From Medicago truncatula (Eukaryota; Streptophyta; Magnoliopsida; Fabales; Fabaceae), in the NCBI RefSeq assembly GCF_003473485.1, contig NC_053046.1, forward strand, positions 1,684,001 to 1,748,000: a DNA stretch of 64,000 nucleotides. Reading direction: 5' to 3'. Made by a program: the position numbers and the translations under genes. The first letter of the stretch is position 1; every line of letters starts with the position of its first letter. This document shows, piece after piece, positions 1 through 9,194 of this stretch. The notes under the pieces were generated by a model. That model made no database searches. It was not told the DNA's origin and worked only from the letters and a program-made list of their open reading frames with translations.

Positions 1-447
1 TAGTCATGGCTTAATTAAAAAATTGATACAATTAATTAAATGTTTCTAAATGAATATTATTTGTTACAGATTAAATTATATTTTTTTTTATGGTCAGCAC
101 TTAAATACATTCCCGTTTTTTGTAAAAAAATATATACAGGTTACATTCCCTTTAGTAAAAAAGAAAGAGAAAAAAAAGAAGTCCCGTGAGCTTATATCAG
201 TTGGTAGGGATATGGCATATTATATGCAGGGGTCGGGGTTCGAAATCCCGTTTTTTATTTTTTTAAGGAACAATTGAGTTAAACTCACGAGTACAATACA
301 TTAGTTTTTTTAAAAACGAATTGTTGGCTTCAAAATCATATATTCATCGCTTAATCAATTTGAATTCAAATGAATATTATTTATTATTGAATAAACTTCT
401 TAAAAAAAATATTATTGAATATATTATCATATATAACGTTGAAGTTT
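1..447. other. AT-rich intergenic start of window with one SINE
   Basis: No gene is visible here. The first 100 bases resemble stretches near 11641-11740 and, more loosely, 340-415 and 12190-12245, all sharing the string AATATTATTTG or AATATTATTTATTATTGA. This suggests an old dispersed repeat of unknown class. A tRNA-like SINE copy lies at 183-290 and is listed separately. Confidence 0.4.
183..290 (+). mobile_element. tRNA-derived SINE, copy 1 (degenerate)
   Basis: The stretch starts CCGTGAGCTTATATCAGTT, continues GGTAGGGATATGGCATATT and reaches GGGGTTCGAAATCCCG. This matches a tRNA-like Pol III head, with an A box near TCAGTTGGTAGG and a B box near GGTTCGAAATCC. Two related copies lie at 19947-20060 and 59268-59412. 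The tail is decayed. The assignment rests on the box motifs and on similarity among the three copies. Confidence 0.6.
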
Positions 448-760
448 TTGCTTTACCAGCTTGGCCCTGTGACTTATTCACCTTGGCAGTTTTATTAATT
501 TCATTGGCCAGGGAAATGGCTGAGTTCACTGCTGCTATGTTAGCTATAGAAAGTGGTTGGAGACTGATTCTCAACCAGTTGGTTTGGCTTTTAAATCTAT
601 CTATGTAGTGTCTTGCAGATCTTTGAACTTTACAGTTACTCATATTTTGAAGGAGGGCAATCATTGTGGAATGATGTACATTCTGAAATTATGGAAGACT
701 TTGCTAGAAAAAAGCTTGGTCTTCCTAATTCAGATTCAGTTAGTTTTTGAAAGGGTTTTG
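448..760 (+). pseudogene. RNase H-like (RVT_3) fragment of non-LTR type, broken
   Basis: Translation gives pieces typical of the plant RNase H-like domain found at the C-terminus of LINE-type polyproteins: EMAEFTAAMLAIESGW, then METDSQPVGLAFKS, then FTVTHILKEGNHC. These pieces lie in different forward frames, so the copy is broken. No full-length reverse transcriptase is adjacent. It could be a LINE tail or a domesticated RVT_3 gene remnant. The order of motifs (ELxAAMxAIE, then ETDSQ, then THIxxEGNHCAD) is the main evidence. Confidence 0.6.
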
Positions 761-979
761 GTTCATGTCTCCCCTTTCTTTCTTGTACCTGTTTTCTTTT
801 TTCATCAATATATATACCAAATGAATTCAAGATCTGCTTATTTGTCATATATATGAGACACATAAGCATAGTCTATTGCAACATGTGAAATAGAGGATTA
901 AAATCCCAAATTTAGAAGTTTAGAAATAGGAACATAAAATATGTTTTCATTAAAATAAGAGATAAAATGCATTTAAGTT

Positions 980-1622
980 ATATAAATCACCATGATTTGC
1001 TATTTCTTTCTTTCGAAAGATTTTTTTTTAAAATGACATTTTTTTTCTTCGTGTTATTTATTTGTATTAATTGGTTTCAACGTAAATGGAATGCATATCT
1101 TAACATAGTAAAATGTAAAAAAGTTATAACCAAAGAAAAAAAAGTAAATAGTCATATATTCTCTTTATTGAAACAAGATAAAAACACAGGAGCAGAAAGC
1201 AATTGTTAAGATACATGATTTGAATTTGACTTGACTTTATTGTTTGTTACAATCTGTTGGTTTGAAAGAGACCACTTGTCTATCTAAATCAAACCCAATT
1301 AAGTAATTTGATTGTGCATAACTACCATAAGAGAAATGATATTTGGACAATAATTTTTTATAATTTTTGTGACAATTTTCTCTGTCATACTCATATTATC
1401 TTTTTACTTTCTCTTTCTATTGTTTTGGTTTTTGTGTCAGTACCTCATTTCCTTTGTAAAATTTTGATTGTCACAAAAGTTGTCACATATATGGATGTTC
1501 AAATAACACAACTCTTACCATAAATGCCCGAAGCACTATCACTACGGTTGTATATTGCCAAGCAAAAAACACCTTTTGTTTGTGGAGTTGGTGGAATGAA
1601 AGTTTGGATCGGTGTTAAAAGT
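980..1622 (-). pseudogene. Aspartic protease 3'-end fragment, duplicate of the gene at 9195-10436
   Basis: The minus strand encodes LLTPIQTFIPPTP, KGVFCLAI and SGIYG, nearly the same as the C-terminus of the intact protease at 9195-10436. The homology continues into the 3' flank: 980-1310 matches about 8955-9280, including a shared ATGGAATGCATATCTTA block. The upstream part of the gene, which would lie above 1622, is missing, so only the last 60 or so codons remain. A 185-bp element (1331-1515) interrupts the copy. This is a truncated segmental duplicate and should not make a protease. Confidence 0.85.
1331..1515. mobile_element. 185-bp MITE inside the protease fragment
   Basis: The insert is bounded by direct repeats TACCATAA at 1323-1330 and 1516-1523. 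The paralogous site near 9282 carries a single TACCATAA, so it acts as an empty site. The ends are imperfect inverted repeats: GAGAAATGATATTTGGACA at the left against GAGTTGTGTTATTTGAACA read inward from the right, matching at about 14 of 19 positions. An 8- to 9-bp duplication fits hAT or Mutator-type MITEs; the GAGAAA start favours Mutator. Confidence 0.75.
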
Positions 1623-2155
1623 ACACTAGACTTTTTACCCGTGTTGTCGCACGAGTCATATATAGTTCTAAACATTACATGCACTTTTTATTAAAAATAT
1701 AGCTGCGAAATATCATCCGGTCTTTAATAAAAACTCATGATATATGTATATACGATTATTTGTTTAGTATAAATAAGCATTTACCTGTAAGTATTTTTTA
1801 TTTTTTGGAATGAGCATATACGACTCTGTAAGTTAGATTGCAATTTAAGATGTAATAGATATTTGGAATATAAAGGATTACACCGATGTGGCGGTGTCTG
1901 TGTCAACATGATTGGATTATTATGCTGCCAATTAATTCATACTTGCAATGAGAATTATAACACCAGCATATGTGTCAACATGGTTAGATTAGAAAGATGT
2001 TTTTATAATTGTCCGCATACTAACATGCATAATATTTAGGATTCGTCTAAACTGTAGTTTTCAGCAGAATAATAAAACTGTCATGGAATGGTGAAACATA
2101 TATGAGCTAGTATGCACTGTCAAATAGTTTTACAATTCGTAATATTTGTGGAACA
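1623..2155. other. Intergenic, nothing recognised
   Basis: This is AT-rich sequence with no convincing coding segment. The phrase TGTGTCAACATG occurs twice (near 1901 and 1971) about 70 bases apart, which may be a short local duplication. Confidence 0.4.
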
Positions 2156-2163
2156 TACTCTTC

Positions 2164-2460
2164 CAGTGGCGGAGCCAGAAATTTTATAGAGCCTGGGCAA
2201 AAAAATTATCGCAAAATGTTACTTCCTTCCTGCGAATAATTTCACATTTTCTGCAGATAATTTCACATTTCCTATGGAATCTGTAGGAAATCCTAGGCAA
2301 AATCTGCAGAAAATATGTTTCCTGCGGAATGTACATAAAAATTCGCAGGTAAATCCGCAGGAAAGGATAAAAGTTCTAGTAATGGTTGGGATTGCTACAA
2401 AGAAAATTGGAGCTGAGCCTGAGCTAGTGCCCAGGCTAGCTGGGGGTGGCTCCGCCCCTG
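2164..2460. mobile_element. hAT-type non-autonomous element, copy 1
   Basis: The element starts CAGTGGCGGAGCCA and ends TGGCTCCGCCCCTG, giving terminal inverted repeats. It is flanked by an exact 8-bp duplication TACTCTTC at 2156-2163 and 2461-2468. An 8-bp duplication with CAG-type ends is diagnostic of hAT elements. The interior is repetitive around CTGCGGAAT and CTGCAGAAA and has no transposase. A longer relative lies at 34744-35214. Confidence 0.88.
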
Positions 2461-2468
2461 TACTCTTC

Positions 2469-3899
2469 ATATACGTACACCATAGTTAACATAAAACACA
2501 TAACAGCTAGTATGTTAATTATTCTATTAATCAAAAAACCAACGAAACCAACGAAAGCATAACTAATATTTGTGAGCAATCTTTAGTATGTGAGAGGTGA
2601 GCTTTTTTGGTTTGGAGAACATGACCATTTGATCCGAATCCATTATCACATTCAGCTCAATACATGGATCAGTTCTCTTAATTATCCATAATTGCATATC
2701 TTCTCTAATGAAAATGTCTCCTTTGCAAATAACGAAGGCTTTTGGTACACTTCCGTCCCTCTGCTTGGTAACTCTTGTTTCGTTCAACAATAGTTTTGTA
2801 TTCATTAAAGATAGGATGTGGCCTCACTCAAATTTAAAGAACAGTTCCAAACATATAAAATACTTGGTGAAGTCAAATAAACAAATTAGGGGAGATCACA
2901 AAAAATAAGAAAAAAAAACTTACACTAAGAACTCTAGAAACAATTTATAAAATTGGATGCTTGAACTTCTTTTCAGAAATTTTGTCATCAATTGGTTCTC
3001 TCATAAAACAGGTTTTTTTTTTTATCCAACACTAATCAACTTTCAAGCTAATTTCAATGTTCCTTTAATTTATAGAATCAAATAGTTACATTTAATACTA
3101 AAATGCTATCAAACCATTGCAGGAAGAAAAAAAAAAACTTTCAAGCTTCCACCAAACCATCAATAAACATATAAAAAACAGAAATTTCTAAGATAATATC
3201 CAAATGATCCGCACAAAACAGGATTTCATCCTTATACTCTTCGAACACAAAAAAGTATCATCACTTTGATCTGTCAATGAAAGAAATGCTTAATATCATA
3301 TATGGTTAGTAACCAAAAGTAATCCAGAAATGCTATTTTTATGAAGATTGTTTAAAAAACAGAATCACTTGCATATTTGATCATAGTAAAGTAAAAGCAA
3401 AAATCACCCTTTCATTTGCTAGATAATCTATAAAAATAAAACAATTACAGTAGCAAAACATATTAAAGAATACAATTAAAATAACCAAAATTGAACCATA
3501 TATATCAACAAAATAGATTATGGTGGTTCAAAGATGCATATAGGTCTAGTATCCGGTATTGGTTATCCGAAGCATTAAATCCAACAGAAAATTGAGACTT
3601 ACCAAGTGGAAGTGGAGAAAGAGATGTACTTGAGTATGCCAAAGACGTACATGTTGGTTTATCCAATTCCTTAAGAAAAGATCTTACATACCTTTTTTAT
3701 TTCATCTTGACTGAAGGGTTGAATCAATCATCCTTGTGACATATCGATTGGTGTCTTACCAAAGAGAACAAATAACCAAAATTAAAAAGTTTCTGATGTT
3801 TTCAGTAACACACTATGAACAGTGAACTCGGACTGAACAATGTTTTCAGTATCTCAAAGAGGACGCGATGAAGGCGGAGACTCACAATAAATCGCAATG
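2469..3899. other. Intergenic, about 1.4 kb, no confident gene
   Basis: An 80-codon reading frame on the minus strand at 2563-2805 encodes a mixed hydrophilic peptide (MNTKLLLNETRVTKQRDGS at its start) that I do not recognise. It has no clear partner exon. The rest is AT-rich with several poly-A and poly-T runs. The right end contains the target site of the Copia element. Confidence 0.3.
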
Positions 3900-3903
3900 A
3901 AGG

Positions 3904-4124
3904 CGTAATAGAGTATATTGTAAAGTCTAGATATACTAGTTCTATCAAGTTAGTGTAGTTATAGAAGAAGTAACAAACTGTGCTGATGTGACAAGTTTGT
4001 TACTGATTCATTTCATTCCTTGCTATACTATATAAGGCTAGCTCTCTGATGTAACAAATATCAATGAATCATAATGAAACACTGAAAAGCTTAGAAGCAA
4101 TATCTCTCTCATACTTTTCTAATA
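3904..4124 (+). repeat. 5' LTR of the Copia element
   Basis: This is nearly identical to 8481-8701. It contains a TATA-like CTATATAAGG near 4028-4037, expected in the U3 promoter. The repeat ends just before the TGGTATCACG primer-binding site. Confidence 0.93.
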
Positions 4125-4137
4125 TGGTATCACGATC
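4125..4137 (+). other. Primer-binding site of the Copia element
   Basis: TGGTATCACGATC lies directly after the 5' LTR and resembles the complement of the 3' end of initiator tRNA-Met (usual form TGGTATCAGAGC), the normal primer for plant Copia elements. Confidence 0.7.
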
Positions 4138-4208
4138 CTTCACGGTCCTTGACCTTCAAGCTTCTGCATAAGCGCTTTCTTCAACCTTGAGCTTCGTTTT
4201 TCTCTTCA

Positions 4209-7200
4209 ATGGCGTCTTCACCGACACAAAACGAATCTGAGCATAACAACTCTACTGATTCTGTTATTCTTCCAGTTACTACCAAAGATTCAACTAGATC
4301 TGGATTAACGCATTCTCTCACAATCAAGCTTGATGAGAAGAACTTTCTGCTTTGGAGCCAGCAAGTTAATGGCGTCATTACGGCGCACGATCTTCATCGT
4401 TTCGTTCTCGATCCAAAGATTCCACTGCAATTCGCATCTGAGAGCGATCGCCTTCAAAACAAGATCTCCGACGAATATCGCAAGTGGTTAACGAAAGATC
4501 AGGTCCTATTCACATGGCTTCTTTCTACGATCTCTGATGAAGTTCTCCCTCGCGTTCTTGGTTGCAAACATGCGTTTCAGGTTTGGGATAAAATTCATAA
4601 ATTCTTCAATTCTTTTCTCAAAGCAAAAGCACGTCAATTACGATCTGAATTGAAGAACACTAAGAAATTAGGTCGATCTATTAATGAATTTCTACTCCGC
4701 ATCAAAATGATTGTTAATTCTTTGATTGCAATTGGTGATGTTGTTTCGGATCAAGAACACATAAATGCTATTGTTGATGGATTACTAGAAGAGTACAATT
4801 CCTTTGTTCTTGTGATCTATAGTCGTCTCGATTCACCTTCCATTGAAGAGGTTGAATCCATTCTAATGATGCAAGAGGCACAATTTGAGAAGTATCGTCA
4901 AGAATTAACAAACCCTAGCGTTTCCGCTAATCTTGCTCAATCTGAATTACCTTCTAAACCGGGAAATTCAGAATCTCAAGAAGTTGGAACTGAGTATTAC
5001 AATGCTGGACGCGGTCGTGGTAGAGGACGCGGCCGTGGAAGAGGAAGGGGCCGATCGAATTCGAATCGTCTTCAGTGTCAAATTTGTGCTAGAAACAACC
5101 ATGATGCTGCTCGCTGCTGTTTTCGTTATGATCAAGCTAGTTCTTCTCAGGCACATCACAGAGCTCCTCCCTTCAATTCTCACATGCGTCCAATGGCCAA
5201 TTTTGCTATGCAAGGGTTTCAGGCTCCTCCCTCTGAATATGCTGCTTCTTCCTCATACTCTGAAGCTCCCTGGTATCCGGATTCTGGAGCATCTCATCAT
5301 CTCACCTTCAATCCTCATAACCTTGCTTATCGCACCCCCTACAATGGTCAGGAACAGGTGTTGATGGATAATGGTCAAGGTGTGTCAATTCAATCCTTAG
5401 GTTATTCTTCATTTACTGCTCCTTTCAATTCCAATGTCAAACTGTCTTTAAATGATCTCTTGCATGTCCCAAATATCTCTAAAAATCTCCTATCTGTCAG
5501 TAAATTTGCACAAGATAATAATGTCATCTTTGAGTTTCATCCTTACAAGTGCTTTGTTAAATCTCAGGATTCTAAGCAAATTCTTCTTGAAGGCGTGGTT
5601 GGCTCAGATGGACTATATCAGTTCAAGCCTCTGCAGTTTCTGCCTTCAATGTCTAAATCTCTTTCCTATTGCAATAATGCTACAATTTCTTCTGTTGTAT
5701 GCAATTCTAGTAGTTCTTCTAATGATAGTTTCAATAAATGGCATTGTCGACTAGGTCATGCTAATCCTAATGTTGTTAAGTCCATTTTAAACTTGTGCAA
5801 AATACCATTTCAGAATAAGCATGTTTTAGATTTTTGTGTTGCTTGTAGTGTTGGAAAATCTCATAAACTTCATGCTCCTTTGTCTAATACCACTTATACT
5901 AAACCTTTTGAGGTTGTGCATTGTGACCTATGGGGTCCTTCTCCTTTTACTTCTCACTATGGCTATAACTACTACATTTCATTTGTCGACACTTTCACCA
6001 AATACACTTGGATATATTTTTTGAAAAATAAATCTGATGCTATTCAAGCTTTCAAATTGTTTTATCAACTGATACAGAATCAGTTTCAAACCTCTCTTAA
6101 GGCTCTTCAATCTGATTGGGGTGGGGAATTCAGGCCGTTTACAAATTTACTCAATAGCCTTGGCATCATACATAGGTTAACTTGTCCACATACCTCTCAT
6201 CAAAATGGTACAGTTGAGCGCAAACACAGACAAATCGTTGAAATGGGACTCACTTTACTGTCTCATGCTTCTATCCCTCTTAAGTTTTGGGACCACAATT
6301 TTACTCAAGCTGTTTCTCTCATCAATAAGCTTCCCTCATCTGCCATACCCCAATTCTATTCTCCTCACCATGCACTATTTCATATTATTCCTGACTATAC
6401 TAATCTCAAAGTGTTTGGCTGTCAGTGCTTCCCTCATCTTAGACCTTTTAATAAGCACAAATTTCAATTCAGGTCTAGTCCATGTGTCTATCTAGGTATG
6501 TCTCCTCAACACAAAGGTCACAAATGTCTAGATGCTTCTGGTAGAGTGTATATCTCCAAGGATGTCGTGTTTAATGAATCTGTGTTTCCATATGCATCCA
6601 TGTTTCCTCACTCATCATCTCCCATATCTACTACATCTCAATATTATCCTGCTACTATATGTTTAGATGATGATAGTGATACTGCCCCTATTATACCTGA
6701 ACCATCTCCAACATCCCCTAATACCATAACATCTCCTTCTACCTCATCTCAATCTGCCTTACAACCTTCTTCTCCAATAAATAATAGCTCTCAGCAGGAA
6801 CCTCCAGCACACAATTCCTCCCTTCCCCATGCACATATTCCTCCTAAGAAATATCTTCCTCACCCCATGATCACAAGAACCAAAACTGGAAAATTAAAAC
6901 CAAAAGTGTTTCTCACTGAACTTGCCCCCAAGACTGTGAAAACTACTCTATCTGATCCCAGGTGGCTGCAAGCTATGAAAACTGAGTACAAAGCTTTGAT
7001 TGATAACAAAACATGGGATCTTGTTCCTCTTCCTCCACACAAGAAAGCTATTGGCTGCAAGTGGGTTTATAGAGTTAAAGAAAACCCAGATGGATCTGTT
7101 AACAAATTTAAAGCCAGATTAGTGGCTAAGGGTTTCAGTCAAACACTTGGATGTGATTACACTGAAACTTTCTCTCCTGTAATAAAACCTGTCACTATCA

Positions 7201-8468
7201 GGCTCATTCTCACCATTGCTATCACTTATAAATGGGAAATTCAACAAATTGATATCAACAATGCCTTTTTGAATGGTTTTCTTCAAGAGGAAGTGTATAT
7301 GTCTCAACCTCAGGGATTTGAAGCTGCTAATAAATCTCTGGTGTGCAAGCTGAACAAATCACTCTATGGCTTAAAGCAAGCACCACGTGCATGGTATGAG
7401 AGGCTAACCAGTGCACAAATTCAGTTTGGTTTCACTAAAAGTCGTTGTGATCCATCATTACTTATCTACAATCAAAATGGAGCTTGCATCTATCTGTTAA
7501 TATATGTGGATGACATTCTCATCACTGGTTCCTCTGCATCTCAAGTGCATGAGCTCATTCAAAAACTTAATCACATATTTGCTCTTAAGCAACTTGGGAA
7601 ACTTGATTACTTCTTAGGCATTGAGGTTCAATATTTGTCATCAGGGGCACTGTTACTTACTCAGTCCAAGTACATTCATGATTTACTATGTAAAGCTGAC
7701 ATGGAAAACTCTAACTCAATTGGCTCTCCAATGGTTAGTAGCTGCAGACTGAGCAAATTTGGTACTGACTCTATGTCTGATGCCACACTTTATAGGTCCA
7801 TTGTTGGTGCCTTGCAGTATGCTACTTTGACCAGACCTGACATAGCTTTTAGTGTCAACAAGGTTTCTCAATTTATGGCAAATCCATTAGAATCTCATTG
7901 GACAGCTGTCAAACGGATTCTACGGTATCTGAAGGGGACACTTGATCATGGTCTGCTCATACATCCCTCTCAAACTGGTCCTCCTTTTTCATTAAGAGCC
8001 TACAGTGACTCTGACTGGGCTACTGATCAGGATGACAGAAAATCTGTCTCTGGTTCCTGCATATATTTTGGGCCAAATCTCATATCATGGAGCTCTAAAA
8101 AGCAGCAAGTTGTTGCAAGATCCAGTACTGAAGCAGAATATAGAAGCATGGCACACACAACTACTGAATTACTCTGGATACAGTCTCTTTTACAAGAACT
8201 CAGAGTTCCTTTTTGCACTCCTACACTCCTGTGTGATAATCTAAGTGCTGTTGCTCTCACACATAACCCCATCCTTCATTCTAGGACTAAACACATTGAG
8301 CTAGACATCCATTTTGTGCAAGAAAGCGTCATCTCTAAGCAACTTCAAGTTCTTCATGTTCCTAGCACTGAACAACTAGCAGACCCTCTTACCAAGCCTC
8401 TTTCTCCAGCAAAATATGCCTCCATCAGGGACAAACTAAAGGTGTACTCTCATAGAGTCCCGCCTTGA
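4209..8468 (+). CDS. Copia gag-pol polyprotein, single reading frame
   Basis: This is a 1419-residue polyprotein. The N-terminal third is gag (UBN2-like), with a GRGRGRGR run and a zinc knuckle CQICARNNHDAARC. The protease motif WYPDSGASHHL follows at about residue 355. The integrase zinc-binding WHCRLGHAN and CVACSVGKSHK precede the integrase core with HCDLWGPSP, then SDWGGEF, then ERKHRQIVE. The reverse transcriptase carries QIDINNAFLNG and YVDDILITG, and RNase H carries ARSSTEAEYRSMA near the C-terminus. The length and order are as expected for a whole Copia element. It mediates copy-and-paste of its own RNA and is presumably silenced by the host most of the time. Confidence 0.95.
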   Translation: MASSPTQNESEHNNSTDSVILPVTTKDSTRSGLTHSLTIKLDEKNFLLWSQQVNGVITAHDLHRFVLDPKIPLQFASESDRLQNKISDEYRKWLTKDQVLFTWLLSTISDEVLPRVLGCKHAFQVWDKIHKFFNSFLKAKARQLRSELKNTKKLGRSINEFLLRIKMIVNSLIAIGDVVSDQEHINAIVDGLLEEYNSFVLVIYSRLDSPSIEEVESILMMQEAQFEKYRQELTNPSVSANLAQSELPSKPGNSESQEVGTEYYNAGRGRGRGRGRGRGRGRSNSNRLQCQICARNNHDAARCCFRYDQASSSQAHHRAPPFNSHMRPMANFAMQGFQAPPSEYAASSSYSEAPWYPDSGASHHLTFNPHNLAYRTPYNGQEQVLMDNGQGVSIQSLGYSSFTAPFNSNVKLSLNDLLHVPNISKNLLSVSKFAQDNNVIFEFHPYKCFVKSQDSKQILLEGVVGSDGLYQFKPLQFLPSMSKSLSYCNNATISSVVCNSSSSSNDSFNKWHCRLGHANPNVVKSILNLCKIPFQNKHVLDFCVACSVGKSHKLHAPLSNTTYTKPFEVVHCDLWGPSPFTSHYGYNYYISFVDTFTKYTWIYFLKNKSDAIQAFKLFYQLIQNQFQTSLKALQSDWGGEFRPFTNLLNSLGIIHRLTCPHTSHQNGTVERKHRQIVEMGLTLLSHASIPLKFWDHNFTQAVSLINKLPSSAIPQFYSPHHALFHIIPDYTNLKVFGCQCFPHLRPFNKHKFQFRSSPCVYLGMSPQHKGHKCLDASGRVYISKDVVFNESVFPYASMFPHSSSPISTTSQYYPATICLDDDSDTAPIIPEPSPTSPNTITSPSTSSQSALQPSSPINNSSQQEPPAHNSSLPHAHIPPKKYLPHPMITRTKTGKLKPKVFLTELAPKTVKTTLSDPRWLQAMKTEYKALIDNKTWDLVPLPPHKKAIGCKWVYRVKENPDGSVNKFKARLVAKGFSQTLGCDYTETFSPVIKPVTIRLILTIAITYKWEIQQIDINNAFLNGFLQEEVYMSQPQGFEAANKSLVCKLNKSLYGLKQAPRAWYERLTSAQIQFGFTKSRCDPSLLIYNQNGACIYLLIYVDDILITGSSASQVHELIQKLNHIFALKQLGKLDYFLGIEVQYLSSGALLLTQSKYIHDLLCKADMENSNSIGSPMVSSCRLSKFGTDSMSDATLYRSIVGALQYATLTRPDIAFSVNKVSQFMANPLESHWTAVKRILRYLKGTLDHGLLIHPSQTGPPFSLRAYSDSDWATDQDDRKSVSGSCIYFGPNLISWSSKKQQVVARSSTEAEYRSMAHTTTELLWIQSLLQELRVPFCTPTLLCDNLSAVALTHNPILHSRTKHIELDIHFVQESVISKQLQVLHVPSTEQLADPLTKPLSPAKYASIRDKLKVYSHRVPP

Positions 8469-8480
8469 GTTTGTGGGGGG

Positions 8481-8701
8481 TGTAATAGAGTATATTGTAA
8501 AGTCTAGATATACTAGTTCTATCAAGTTAGTGTAGTTATAGAAGAAGTAACAAATTGTGCTGATGTGGCAAGTTTGTTACTGATTCATTTCATTCCTTGC
8601 TATACTATATAAGGCTAGCTCTCTGATGTAACAAATATCAATGAATCATAATGAAACACTGAAAAGCTTAGAAGCAATATCTCTCTCATACTTTTCTAAT
8701 A
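8481..8701 (+). repeat. 3' LTR of the Copia element
   Basis: It begins TGTAATAGAG directly after the purine tract TTTGTGGGGGG (8470-8480) and ends at the AAGGC target duplication. It is almost identical to the 5' LTR. Confidence 0.93.
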
Positions 8702-8705
8702 AGGC

Positions 8706-9194
8706 GAAAAAAGCAAAAGTAAACGCAAAGGCGGCGGCTAAGGTTTATGTGGAAGCAAGGCCCCCTAAGATCAAAAGCTTCGATGCCATGTGAAAACATA
8801 CTATTATATTTCAGAGATAAAAAAAAATGTACAACCACTAATATGTTTATATATAACATATTCTAACCTAGTTGACCTAATTATTGACTAACAAACCAAT
8901 TATAAATTACTGATAATAGTATTAAAACATCACTATTTCAACAATGTATTTATATTAATCACCCTAATTTGTTTTTCTTTCTTTGGAACAATTTTTTAAG
9001 ATGTCTTCATGTTGTTTATTTGTGAAGGTTGCAACACAAATGGAATGCATATCTTATCTTATCTTAATGTAATAATACGAAAAAAGTTGTTGTATATTTT
9101 CTTTAATCTTAAGTCATAATTCATTATTCAAACAAGATCAAACATTGGTGCTACAAGTTATTGTAAAAATACATGACTTGAATTTGACTTAACT
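8706..9194. other. Downstream flank of the protease gene
   Basis: No gene is visible. About 8955-9194 is the 3' flank of the minus-strand protease and is shared with 980-1230, marking the extent of the segmental duplication. 8702-8790 (AAGGCGGCGGCTAAGG region) is interrupted host sequence around the Copia target site. Confidence 0.5.

Larger units (their letters stand above)
3904..8701 (+). mobile_element. Ty1/Copia LTR retrotransposon, looks whole and young (Ale/Retrofit-like)
   Basis: Two direct repeats of about 220 bp (3904-4124 and 8481-8701) flank one uninterrupted coding region. A tRNA-Met type primer site follows the left repeat and a G-rich purine tract precedes the right one. A 4- to 5-bp target duplication, AAGG(C), is seen at 3900-3904 and 8701-8705. 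The order gag, protease, integrase, reverse transcriptase, RNase H is that of Copia. The two LTRs differ at only about two internal positions, so insertion is recent, probably well under a million years at usual plant rates. Small size and short LTRs suggest the Ale/Retrofit lineage (inference). Confidence 0.95.

Noticed and set aside
4933-6495. Several open frames inside the Copia polyprotein on both strands
   Set aside because: They are shadows of the long gag-pol frame and have no family motifs.
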